A stretch of DNA of 8,737 nt. It comes from CAUZFZ01 sp963579025 (GTDB taxonomy: Bacteria > Planctomycetota > Planctomycetia > Planctomycetales > Planctomycetaceae). The position numbers and the translations under genes were made by a program. This document shows, piece after piece, positions 1 to 6,581 of the stretch. The DNA is taken from the NCBI GenBank assembly GCA_963579025.1, contig CAUZFZ010000273.1, positions 1 through 8,737 on the forward strand. Reading direction: 5' to 3'. A model generated the notes under the pieces. The model did not search any database and was not told the DNA's origin. It was given only the letters and a program-made list of their open reading frames with translations. Within the stretch, counting starts at the first letter, position 1. Each line of letters begins with the position of its first letter.

Positions 1-228
1 TAGGTAAGCAAAATTGATTTACCCGATGACATTTCCGTTAATGGAGATTTAGTTGTTGACAACTAAATCTCACTACCGGATCGTCTTAGCCTTTACTGCC
101 TTCACTCGCGGATGGTTAACATTGATCGCGTGCACTTGCAAAAAACAGTGATCGTTGTAAGGTGCATTTGAGCACGCCAACATCGGCCAACATTAAAGTG
201 CCGGTCTTGCGCGGCGCGGAAACAGACG
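1..228. other. Intergenic region downstream of selO; no convincing gene
   Basis: No gene can be supported here. It lies beyond the 3' end of selO. It contains a perfect palindrome at 44-71 (listed separately) and an 8-bp direct repeat GCCAACAT at 176-183 and 186-193. After the in-frame TAG at 1-3, the plus strand stays open to a TAA at 64-66 and would read VSKIDLPDDISVNGDLVVDN. It has no start codon, so if it was ever coding it is a fragment. A 69-codon minus-strand ORF at 102-311 runs into the conserved selO tail in another frame, is rich in Arg and Ser, and is judged a shadow. Confidence 0.6.
44..71. repeat. Perfect 13-bp inverted repeat with 2-nt centre
   Basis: GAGATTTAGTTGT at 44-56 is the exact reverse complement of ACAACTAAATCTC at 59-71, with TG between. 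The arms are AT-rich and no T-run follows on either strand, so this is not a classical intrinsic terminator. It could still end selO transcription from the left-hand side, end an upstream plus-strand gene, or be a dimeric-regulator operator. The sequence alone does not choose between these. Confidence 0.6.
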
Positions 229-1719
229 CTATGTGCCGCAGAATGTCTTGTAGCAGGCCGTGAAGTCTTGCGACGCGGGTTGAGTGTAGCTCGCAAGCTC
301 TGCACGCTCATCGTAGGGATGTGCGATCACAGCAAGTAATCGCACGAACGGTTCTATGTCGGCGTCGTTCGTTGCTGCGGCTAATGCTTCTTCCACCAAG
401 TGGTTTCGCGGGATATAGATCGGGTTGACGGAACGCATCCTCGCGGCTGTCGCGGCTGCTGACTGCCGAGCGATCCGTTGATACCATCGTTCAAGCCAAA
501 CTGAGAGTATCTCGGTGGAAGGAAACAACGCTTCCAGAGATTCCGAATTGCCGTCAGCGGCGTCCGCCAGTCGTCGCCACGCGAGCGTGTAGTCAACCGA
601 ATGCTCTTCCAGTAGATCGAGCCAATCCTGCACGAGCGACTTGTCACCGTCGATATCCGCTGTGAGATCGTCCAATCCCAGCTTCACTTGTGCCCCAGAT
701 AACCACAGCTCTTCATAGCGAGGAATGAAGCCGTTGATGATCGCTTCCACTTTCGGAATGGCCCCCTCAGGATCGTCCTCGTCGATCAGCGGAATCAACG
801 TCTCGGCGAAGCGAGCCAAATTCCACCGTGCGATCTGCGGCTGATTCTCGTAGGCGTAACGCCCCAATTGGTCGATCGAGCTGAACACTGCGTGAGGGCT
901 GAACGATTCCATGTAGGCGCACGGACCATAATCGATCGTCTCGCCAGAAATCGCCATGTTGTCCGTATTCATGACGCCGTGGATGAACCCGATCAGCATC
1001 CACTTGGCGACTAAAACGGCTTGCCGCTGCGCCACGGCCTTCAGTAGCAAGAGATAGCGGTCGTCGTCGCTGCTGAGGTGCGGATCATGACGCTCGATGA
1101 CATAGTCGGCCAGTTGACGGACTTGATCCCACCGCTGTCGCGCCGCAAAGAACTGAAAAGTTCCAACGCGGATATGACTGGCGGCGATGCGAGTGAGGAT
1201 GGCGCCAGGCAATGCACGCTCGCGATACACCGATTCTCCTGTGGCAACGGCCGCCAAGGCACGGGTCGTCGGAATGCCAAGAGAGTGCATCGCTTCGCCG
1301 ATCAGGTATTCACGCAGCACGGGTCCGACCGCGGCTTTACCGTCGCCACCGCGAGAAAACGACGTTGGTCCAGATCCTTTCAACGCGATGTCGCGGCGAC
1401 GTCCGTGAGGATCGGTCACCTCACCCAACAGCAAGGCGCGTCCGTCGCCCAACTGCGGGACGAATCCGCCAAACTGATGCCCGGCGTATGCTTGCGCCAG
1501 CGGGCGAGAGCCAGCCAGCAGTTTCTGCCCAGAGAAGATCTGCGCCAAGTCTTGTGATGGCAGACCAGCGACACCCAGCTCAAGTTCGTTGGCAAGCGGA
1601 CTGTTGAATTGCAGCAATGCCGGCGTCTCGACAGCCATCGGATCACATTCGACGTAGAAGTCTGGCAATTGCTCAGCGTAACTGTTGACAAAACGGAATT
1701 GAGCGGTCGGTTCTTGCAT
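229..1719 (-). CDS. selO: SelO / YdiU family protein adenylyltransferase (AMPylating pseudokinase)
   Basis: SelO proteins (formerly UPF0061) have a kinase-like fold that binds ATP inverted and transfer AMP to Ser, Thr or Tyr of target proteins, with a known role in redox homeostasis. Family motifs run in the expected order (numbered from the GTG at 1722): YAGHQFGGF near 79-87, LGDGRALLLGE near 91-101, LKGSG with the catalytic Lys near 115, RGGDGKA near 124-130, HGVMNTDNM near 248-256, and DYGP near 264-267, which supplies the metal-binding Asp. The C-terminus is FCGT, so the family's terminal Cys is present and there is no selenocysteine. At about 496 residues it is full length for bacterial members. 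GTG at 1722 is directly followed by ATG at 1719. I prefer the ATG, because an AGGA then sits 7 nt upstream. It is the last gene of the minus-strand run, 181 bp after thiD. Confidence 0.95.
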   Translation of the reverse strand: MQEPTAQFRFVNSYAEQLPDFYVECDPMAVETPALLQFNSPLANELELGVAGLPSQDLAQIFSGQKLLAGSRPLAQAYAGHQFGGFVPQLGDGRALLLGEVTDPHGRRRDIALKGSGPTSFSRGGDGKAAVGPVLREYLIGEAMHSLGIPTTRALAAVATGESVYRERALPGAILTRIAASHIRVGTFQFFAARQRWDQVRQLADYVIERHDPHLSSDDDRYLLLLKAVAQRQAVLVAKWMLIGFIHGVMNTDNMAISGETIDYGPCAYMESFSPHAVFSSIDQLGRYAYENQPQIARWNLARFAETLIPLIDEDDPEGAIPKVEAIINGFIPRYEELWLSGAQVKLGLDDLTADIDGDKSLVQDWLDLLEEHSVDYTLAWRRLADAADGNSESLEALFPSTEILSVWLERWYQRIARQSAAATAARMRSVNPIYIPRNHLVEEALAAATNDADIEPFVRLLAVIAHPYDERAELASYTQPASQDFTACYKTFCGT

Positions 1720-1904
1720 CACTTGTTCCTCGAAACGGCTGGGGCAGTTAGCGGCTGTTGATGGTGTTCGTCAAACCTCTGCACTGTGATGCCGCACTCC
1801 ATTGCAAATCTCCACAGCGCGTTCGATCGCGTTCTCGAACCCCGTCGACCAACCGCCGATCGATAATCGCAGCCGAAGGTCAGTTGACGAATAGAAGAGT
1901 TCAC
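1719..1904 (-). CDS. Possible small ORF between thiD and selO (61 codons), doubtful
   Basis: This ORF fills the thiD-selO spacer exactly. Its GTG start overlaps the thiD stop by 4 bp (GTGA) and its TGA overlaps the selO ATG (TGATG), which is the geometry of translational coupling. The product is Arg-rich (for example VGRRGSRTRSN), matches no family I recognise and has no clear domain. A rival 49-codon ORF in another frame begins at an ATG inside the thiD tail and has a more protein-like composition in its second half (STGFENAIERAVEICNG). At most one is real, and the spacer may be non-coding. The junction geometry is the only argument in favour. Confidence 0.2.
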   Translation of the reverse strand: MNSSIRQLTFGCDYRSAVGRRGSRTRSNALWRFAMECGITVQRFDEHHQQPLTAPAVSRNK

Positions 1905-2683
1905 GACTCCACCTTAGCATGCATGTTGACCGGCCCGTAGCCTTGGCCCAGGCCTGGGTTGGTCTGAATGGCGGCAGTGATGAATTGCTTGGCGGCCTTC
2001 ACGGCCGTAACGAGGTCTTCGCCCTTGGCTAATCGCGCCGTGATCGCGGCTGAGAATACGCAGCCCGTACCGTGCGTGTGTGTGGTGTCGACACGTTCGG
2101 CTGGCAACGAGTGAATCTTGCCGCCAGACCAGAGTACGTCCACGGGATCGCCCTGTAGGTGGCCGCCTTTGACTAGGACGTTCTTCGCGCCCAACCGAGA
2201 AATGACGGCAGCCGCTTTCTCCATCGTCATCAGGTCGGTGACCTCCATCTCCGCCAACCTTGCCGCTTCCGGAACGTTTGGCGTGATCAGGAATGCGTGA
2301 GGCAGTAGCTTTCGCCGCAGGACTTGCACGGCCTCGTCGTCGATCAGCGAGGCGCCGTGTTTGCTGACCATTACCGGGTCGACTACCAACGGAAACGAAA
2401 ATCGCTCGGCCCACTTCGCAATCACTGCAATCACTTCGGCGTTGCCCAAGGCCCCAGTTTTTGCTGCTGCCGGTGGAATGTCGTCAAGAACAGCATCCAG
2501 TTGCGAAACGATAAACTCTGGTTGAAGTACTTCGACGGATTCGACCTTATGCGTGTTCTGCACCGTCAGCAACGTGACCACGCTCGTGCCGTAAACGCCG
2601 TACTGATGAAACGTCTTCAAGTCGGCCTGCAAGCCGGCTCCGCCCGATGGGTCGGAGCCGGCGATCGTCATCGCAACGGTCAT
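1901..2683 (-). CDS. thiD: Hydroxymethylpyrimidine / phosphomethylpyrimidine kinase ThiD
   Basis: ThiD is a cytoplasmic ribokinase-fold enzyme that phosphorylates 4-amino-5-hydroxymethyl-2-methylpyrimidine (HMP) to HMP-P and then HMP-PP, the pyrimidine donor for thiamine phosphate synthesis. The 260 residues match the usual length. Visible signatures are AGSDPSGGAGLQADLKTF at 8-25, DPVMVSKHG at 102-110, TPNVPEA at 134-140, KGGH at 172-175, and the anion hole with catalytic Cys in HGTGC at 204-208. The ATG overlaps the tenA stop (ATGA at 2680-2683), and a GGAG lies 8 nt upstream inside tenA. The coupling places it in HMP salvage with TenA. There is no fused ThiE or TenA domain. Confidence 0.96.
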   Translation of the reverse strand: MTVAMTIAGSDPSGGAGLQADLKTFHQYGVYGTSVVTLLTVQNTHKVESVEVLQPEFIVSQLDAVLDDIPPAAAKTGALGNAEVIAVIAKWAERFSFPLVVDPVMVSKHGASLIDDEAVQVLRRKLLPHAFLITPNVPEAARLAEMEVTDLMTMEKAAAVISRLGAKNVLVKGGHLQGDPVDVLWSGGKIHSLPAERVDTTHTHGTGCVFSAAITARLAKGEDLVTAVKAAKQFITAAIQTNPGLGQGYGPVNMHAKVES

Positions 2684-3303
2684 TTGTAGGTCTCCAACGG
2701 TGCTGAGAAGAAATCCAATTCACATTGCATGGCGTAGCGATAGGTATCCCGAACGGCTGGGCAGTCCGATGCAACTTCGTCGAGAAGCGACTCCAGGCGA
2801 GCACAGAGCTTGTAGAACTTGTCGCCGGAATACGTCTTGATCCAGTCTTCGTATGGATGCTCCTTGCGCAGCGAGGTGGCTAGTTCATTGCCGATATGTG
2901 AGTACAGCCGCATGCAAGGAACCATCGCGGTCATGATTTCAGCGAGACTGCCGTGCCATGCTACCCGAAGCAGGAAATCGGTGTACGCCGATGTTGCACC
3001 ATAGGGTTTGACATGATCAAGGTCGATATCGAGCTTTGCAGAATAACTCGCGTGGAGCTTGAGTTCGTCCAGAACACCGGTCATCAACTCGTGGAAGATC
3101 CGTGCGCGCTCGAAGTCATCGCACTTGGCAGCGGCCAGTGCATACGCGCGTAGAAACGCGCGCAAGAAGAACGCATCTTGGGCGACGTATCGCCGAAAGG
3201 CTTCGCGATCGAGCGTCCCGTCGGCCAGCCCTTGCACGAACGGATGTTCGAGGCATCGCCTCACAAGTTCCGCATTCTCATTCCACAACGTGTCGTGCAG
3301 CAT
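2680..3303 (-). CDS. tenA: TenA family aminopyrimidine aminohydrolase (thiaminase II)
   Basis: TenA proteins are all-helical, haem-oxygenase-like enzymes that hydrolyse aminomethyl-HMP (and thiamine, poorly) to HMP, letting cells recycle degraded thiamine. The 207-residue product has the family's usual length. Key residues can be placed: the QD pair at 42-43 in YVAQDAFFL, corresponding to the catalytic Asp; PC at 129-130 in TAMVPCMRLYSHIG, the active-site Cys that marks the TenA_C class; and Glu195 in CELDFF near the C-terminus, matching the conserved Glu. All catalytic positions appear intact. The start ATG has GAGGGAG about 10 nt upstream and lies 26 bp inside the 3' end of the preceding gene. 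The stop overlaps thiD by 4 bp. The operon context supports HMP salvage rather than the older idea of a transcriptional enhancer. Confidence 0.94.
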   Translation of the reverse strand: MLHDTLWNENAELVRRCLEHPFVQGLADGTLDREAFRRYVAQDAFFLRAFLRAYALAAAKCDDFERARIFHELMTGVLDELKLHASYSAKLDIDLDHVKPYGATSAYTDFLLRVAWHGSLAEIMTAMVPCMRLYSHIGNELATSLRKEHPYEDWIKTYSGDKFYKLCARLESLLDEVASDCPAVRDTYRYAMQCELDFFSAPLETYK

Positions 3304-5323
3304 CTGTGCTTGACTCCCTCGAAGCTGAATCTATCACAGGCGGCATCACAATGCATTGGTCTCGGAGATCCTTGCGGGTGGCAGCGTGGCGCCCGCCGCC
3401 TACGGACAGCAGTCGCAAGCCATCTTTAACGTATTCAACGCCGGCGTGATGCAGGTAGTGAACCGGTGAGAGGCTCTCTTGTCCAAGTCCGATTTCGATC
3501 GTCGCCTTCATCTGTTTGTCGAAGGCGATCAGTACGGGGTCGTGGGGGTTCATCGCGCCGGTAGGGACTTCCCGAATGAACAACACCGCTGGCGATGAAA
3601 ACAGCCACCGATGCAGGTCGGGGAAGCGCGCCTTGAGCGGCTCGAAGTCATACTGCTCAAGGAACTCGTTCAACGAGCAGCGGGTTGTGCGAAGGAATAG
3701 AAAATCGGCTGCCGACTTTTGTGCATCTTCGAGTGCTACAACACGGCCGGGCGTGACGTTGCCGAGCCGGGCCACGGGAATGCCGTCGATGCTGCAATGT
3801 TCCAATCGCCGAACATGCGTCGGAAGTCGCCCAGCGCTGGAGATCAGCCCCCAGCGACACAGATCGTCGAGGCGATTTCGGGCCATTTGCCGGCTGAATG
3901 CTTCGTACGTCAGCAGCGGCGTGCGGTCGACCTCGGTGGGGTGCTTGAAAATACCAAGCGGACGATCGAGAAAGGTTGCCATGCCGAGTTCATGTAACTC
4001 GGCGTCGTATTCCAGGTCTGAGAGACTTTGCTCCAGGATGCCTTGCGACTTATCCGTCAGCAACTGCGAGGCGTCGCCGGCAAACAGCGATTTACTGCGT
4101 CGATCAGGATCGAGAATCTGTTCCTCACTGATGCGGCCGAACGGTTCAGGAAGCGCTCGGCGGTTCTCGCCAAGAGATGTCGGCAGGTCGGGCACGCGCT
4201 GGCCTTCGCAATTCCGGCGAATCAGCCATGCCTGGCGCAAGGCCCGTCGTCGCAGTCGTTTCGCGGACGCTACTTTGATGCTGTCATCCGGGGACAGCTC
4301 AAACTCGCTCAGATGGTCGTCGATCAATGCAAGATATGCTTTGAGCATCGCGTCAAGCAGTAGTGCGTCCGCGTACTCTGCACCTAAGTTGTGAAAGGTG
4401 ACGAGATCAAAGGCCGTGAGATGCCTGGCTAGATGGCGGAGCATAAAGCTCAACGTGTCGATTACCGGCACGGGCCCGATCAGGTCGAGCCTCGACCAGT
4501 GATGCAGCATGAGTATCAGCCGGTCCACAAAACCTGTGTACGGCGAGAGCGAGATGTGATTGAAGAGGGTCTTTACGACCGATGGTACATGTTCGACTCC
4601 CAACCCGGCTTCTCGCCAACGCTCGACAAACGATGTCGCGAGTTGCGAGACTTGAGCCTTTTCGCAGGCCCTCAACGACATCTCCAGAAGTCTGGCTCGC
4701 TCAAGCGACGAAACGGAAGCTTCAGTCGCGGGGCCGAGAAGTTCCATCGGGTCTGAGAGGATATCGCCGAGGTTGGAAGCATCGAGAGCCGGGAAATAGC
4801 CGAGTTGCCCCAATGAGAATTGAGGCAATGGTGACTGCAACGAGGTTGTAGGTAGGCGGCTTGTTCCCACGACGGCCAACAACACGAGTCGAGAGATTTG
4901 CTGTTGGAGGTCGAACCGGTCGGCGATCAAGGATAATTCGATCGTCCCAATCAATTCAGGCAGCCAGCGGCGAGTTTCGCGGGTTTGAACGACCTGTCGC
5001 TGCTCTCCGTGCGGTGCCCAGACGTGCGTCAAGATATTGCGAGTGACGTGAATCCGCCCTTCCGGCTGGTCATACTTGACGGAAATGACCGGAGCGACGG
5101 AGTCATCAAAGTGAATGTTCCAGGATTCAAACGTTTTCCGCAGCCGCGTCTTCGTTTCGTCCAGAAGATGCCCAGCGAACAGTTCCCAGGGAATCTCTTC
5201 GCGAGGCTCATGACGAACGCGGAGCCTGCAGCCCGGCGCGAGGAAGAAACGTCCGGGCTTCAGCGCCTTTTCAACGGCACTGGCCACCTCATCTTTCGTC
5301 GCGACTGTTCGTGTGGACACCAC
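3278..5323 (-). CDS. Protein of unknown function, 681 residues, coupled to tenA-thiD
   Basis: I do not recognise this family. The reading frame is long, uninterrupted and protein-like. The only nearby starts are tandem GTG codons at 5323 and 5320, because an in-frame TAG at 5330-5332 blocks anything longer; a weak purine stretch (GAGACGAG) precedes them. There is no signal peptide, convincing membrane segment, Walker motif or obvious zinc ligand set. About residues 110-170 carry a striking segment including ELIGTIELSLIADRF and GTSRLPTTSLQSPLPQFSLG. The middle looks mainly helical (repeated Leu/Ala/Arg, for example LSFMLRHLARHLTAFDL), and the C-terminal third is more mixed alpha/beta. It overlaps tenA by 26 bp, so it is probably translated with tenA and thiD. 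That implies co-expression but does not prove a thiamine-related role. Confidence 0.85.
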   Translation of the reverse strand: MVSTRTVATKDEVASAVEKALKPGRFFLAPGCRLRVRHEPREEIPWELFAGHLLDETKTRLRKTFESWNIHFDDSVAPVISVKYDQPEGRIHVTRNILTHVWAPHGEQRQVVQTRETRRWLPELIGTIELSLIADRFDLQQQISRLVLLAVVGTSRLPTTSLQSPLPQFSLGQLGYFPALDASNLGDILSDPMELLGPATEASVSSLERARLLEMSLRACEKAQVSQLATSFVERWREAGLGVEHVPSVVKTLFNHISLSPYTGFVDRLILMLHHWSRLDLIGPVPVIDTLSFMLRHLARHLTAFDLVTFHNLGAEYADALLLDAMLKAYLALIDDHLSEFELSPDDSIKVASAKRLRRRALRQAWLIRRNCEGQRVPDLPTSLGENRRALPEPFGRISEEQILDPDRRSKSLFAGDASQLLTDKSQGILEQSLSDLEYDAELHELGMATFLDRPLGIFKHPTEVDRTPLLTYEAFSRQMARNRLDDLCRWGLISSAGRLPTHVRRLEHCSIDGIPVARLGNVTPGRVVALEDAQKSAADFLFLRTTRCSLNEFLEQYDFEPLKARFPDLHRWLFSSPAVLFIREVPTGAMNPHDPVLIAFDKQMKATIEIGLGQESLSPVHYLHHAGVEYVKDGLRLLSVGGGRHAATRKDLRDQCIVMPPVIDSASRESSTDAARHVVE

Positions 5324-5449
5324 TCGTCTCTAGTTTTTTTCTGTTTGGTCGAAGTTGAGCTGAAACGAATTCCAGGACGGCCTCATGCTCAACCTGCTGC
5401 GTTGGCGCAGCAACTTTCGGCGCAACACTCCAAAGCAAGTCTCGAAGCA
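5324..5449. other. 126-bp spacer with two stem-loops upstream of the 681-residue gene
   Basis: This is the leader of the unknown-tenA-thiD run. One hairpin is perfect: TGCTGCG at 5395-5401 pairs with CGCAGCA at 5406-5412 around TTGG. A second inverted repeat pairs GTTGAGC at 5354-5360 with GCTCAAC at 5387-5393. Neither is followed by a U-run in the minus direction, so an intrinsic terminator is not supported. No TPP-riboswitch (THI-box) core was found here, although downstream genes are thiamine-related. A T7 run at 5334-5340 reads as A7 in the transcript, just before the start. Confidence 0.45.
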
Positions 5450-5734
5450 TTATCCTTCCCACGTCATCTTCCAGAAATCTCGTTCGTGTCGTAACACTTC
5501 ATTGAAATACTGCTGTTGGTCCTCGTGCGGGTACCCGTCGCAAAGTTGCAACAGTTGCCGAACGTACTCGACGAACTGCGGGTCCGGACGGCCGATGAAC
5601 AAGAGGAGCCCGAAGACGAACTCGACAGCCTCATCGACGAACTGGATCAGCTCGATTTGTAGTTCTACTGTTGTACTTGGTTCGTAGTGCCCCGATTCAT
5701 CGGTGCATGCTCGAAGCAGCGTTGGTAGGACCAA
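5450..5734 (-). CDS. Small hypothetical acidic protein, possibly 5'-truncated (94 codons)
   Basis: The product is acidic and helical, with the core ELIQFVDEAVEFVFGLLLFIG and a tail rich in Gln, Glu and aromatic residues (YVRQLLQLCDGYPHED). I recognise no family. The later codons favour C or G at the third position (TTC GTC, GAG, CTC), as a real gene here would. The only usable start is a TTG at 5734, which has no Shine-Dalgarno and lies inside a perfect hairpin (5718-5738) right next to the MITE-like element. The native 5' end may therefore have been replaced or cut by these repeats. Alternatives are a start further in at a non-ATG codon, or a relic. It sits 126 bp upstream of the 681-residue gene on the same strand. 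Confidence 0.5.
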   Translation of the reverse strand: MVLPTLLRACTDESGHYEPSTTVELQIELIQFVDEAVEFVFGLLLFIGRPDPQFVEYVRQLLQLCDGYPHEDQQQYFNEVLRHERDFWKMTWEG

Positions 5735-5738
5735 CGCT
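5718..5738. repeat. Perfect 9-bp hairpin, REP-like
   Basis: AGCGTTGGT at 5718-5726 is the exact reverse complement of ACCAACGCT at 5730-5738, with AGG as the loop. GC-rich arms with a tiny loop resemble the short dispersed palindromes common between genes in many bacteria. There is no T-run after it. It lies 4 bp outside the left end of the MITE-like element and covers the TTG start of the 94-codon ORF. Only one copy is present in this window, so dispersal cannot be judged. Confidence 0.6.
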
Positions 5739-5742
5739 ACAT

Positions 5743-5977
5743 GCCTAGTACCGCAACCCGCAATTGACGGCCCATGAAGGCGATTGTTTACCCAACTTGT
5801 GCTAGCTTAGGTCTATCTTCACGCCATGTAAACGAGGTTTTGCCAGTTATTCGACGCCACGCCAATTCTCAGTCGAATTGTCAACTTCAACTGGGTGAAT
5901 TGGGTAGGCCAAGGATTAACAAAACTGGGTAAGAGTTGCCTTTTGTGTACCCTTAATTGTAAGTTGCGGCACTAGGC
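5743..5977. mobile_element. MITE-like / fold-back element, 235 bp, no coding capacity
   Basis: The ends are inverted copies: GCCTAGTACCGCAAC at 5743-5757 against reverse-complement GCCTAGTGCCGCAAC from 5977. Over the first 28 positions 22 match. At the same register (position 46 from each end) both arms carry TTACCCA, and about 35 of the first 52 positions match without gaps, most differences being transitions. Weaker similarity (GG-T/C-CTA) continues further in, and an inner CAATTC/GAATTG pair lies at 5863-5880, so most of the segment can fold back on itself. CAT flanks both ends (5740-5742 and 5978-5980), a possible 3-bp target duplication. CTAG at both termini allows a 4-bp alternative. 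There is no ORF of note. The right end abuts the PCD gene stop codon, and the CAT copy supplies the first base of that stop's complement. I cannot name the parent transposase family. Confidence 0.6.
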
Positions 5978-5979
5978 CA

Positions 5980-6324
5980 TCAAAGCACCCAGCGTTTGGG
6001 AAATCCATCGAGCGCCGCTTCCTCGGACGGTTTCCATAGAACCACCTCTTGGATACGAGCTGCCAGCTCGACATCGCTGTAGGTGACCGCCAGTACCCGG
6101 TGGGTTTGCAACTTCACCGTCACTTTGGCGTACCCGACGCTCAGATCGGGATGGTGCCAGGCGGCCTCCGCGAGATAACCGATCGTGGCAACCAACATCA
6201 TCGTGTGGGGCCAGCCAGGTGTCGTGAAGGTCCGCCGCAGCCAATTGTCGCGGACTTCCCAGCCAGGTAATCTGACCAGTGTTTCGCTGAGTTCGGATTC
6301 GGTCAACACGTGGTCCTCAGCCAT
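5980..6324 (-). CDS. Pterin-4a-carbinolamine dehydratase (4a-hydroxytetrahydrobiopterin dehydratase)
   Basis: PCD/PhhB-fold enzymes dehydrate 4a-hydroxytetrahydropterin, regenerating the cofactor of aromatic amino-acid hydroxylases. The 114-residue product carries the family signature EAAWHHPD at 53-60 with the catalytic His pair, followed by the strand YAKVTVKLQTH at 65-75 and the conserved Asp84 in TYSDVELAARI. The C-terminal 20 residues extend slightly past the usual core. The frame stays open to a TTG at 6480, but ATG at 6324 is the clear start. It has AGGAGG about 8 nt upstream, and the extra 52 residues are Arg/Ser-rich and unlike the family. No aromatic hydroxylase gene is in the window; PCD homologues without one are common and may serve molybdopterin or other pterin metabolism. 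It is divergent from the nitroreductase gene, and its stop abuts the MITE-like element. Confidence 0.92.
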   Translation of the reverse strand: MAEDHVLTESELSETLVRLPGWEVRDNWLRRTFTTPGWPHTMMLVATIGYLAEAAWHHPDLSVGYAKVTVKLQTHRVLAVTYSDVELAARIQEVVLWKPSEEAALDGFPKRWVL

Positions 6325-6581
6325 GGAATCGTCCTCCTGTTTGTCTGAAGCCAGATCGTTACGTGAACACCGCTGGGCGCGATGGGTGACGTTTTTTACA
6401 GCGGCTACTGACGAGCGTGGGCCACTGGCTCTGTTTCGCGAACTAGCTACAACTATTGTGTACGATGATCGAATAGACAACCGACGTGAGTGATCTCGGT
6501 AATCCCCCAGGCGTCACGGACATTCCCCTGAACCGGGCCTGCTATTTCCCGTCGAATCAAATACCAGGTGGCGCATAATCG
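6325..6581. other. 257-bp divergent intergenic region
   Basis: This separates the PCD gene (minus) from the nitroreductase gene (plus) and must carry promoters for both. It contains a very strong PCD ribosome site (AGGAGG, complement near 6333-6339) and a weaker one for the plus gene (AGGTGG at 6566-6571, 10 nt before ATG). A T6 run lies near 6391-6396, with no stem in front good enough for a terminator. Overlapping ORFs in this stretch lack protein-like composition. Confidence 0.6.
6452..6480 (-). promoter_or_regulatory. Candidate sigma70-type promoter for the PCD gene
   Basis: On the minus strand TTGTCT (6480-6475) and AATAGT (6457-6452) are separated by 17 nt. Each box matches 4 of 6 consensus bases. 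It lies about 130 bp upstream of the PCD start. The match is weak, and planctomycete promoters are poorly characterised, so this is a suggestion only. Confidence 0.25.

Noticed and set aside
1078..1557. 159-codon plus-strand ORF
   Set aside because: Antisense to conserved SelO motifs, with low-complexity Arg-rich composition.
1914..2414. 166-codon minus-strand ORF in another frame of thiD
   Set aside because: It overlaps the thiD catalytic motifs and is Arg/Gly-rich: a frame shadow.
3516..4394. 292-codon plus-strand ORF
   Set aside because: Ser/Arg/Cys-rich composition typical of the antisense of a GC-rich gene. It lies wholly inside the 681-residue minus-strand gene.
5334..5340. T7 run as an intrinsic terminator on the plus strand
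   Set aside because: No adequate GC-rich stem precedes it, and no plus-strand gene ends nearby.
6325..6480. 52-residue N-terminal extension of the PCD gene from TTG 6480
   Set aside because: The extension is Arg/Ser-rich and unlike the family, while ATG 6324 has a near-perfect AGGAGG ribosome site.
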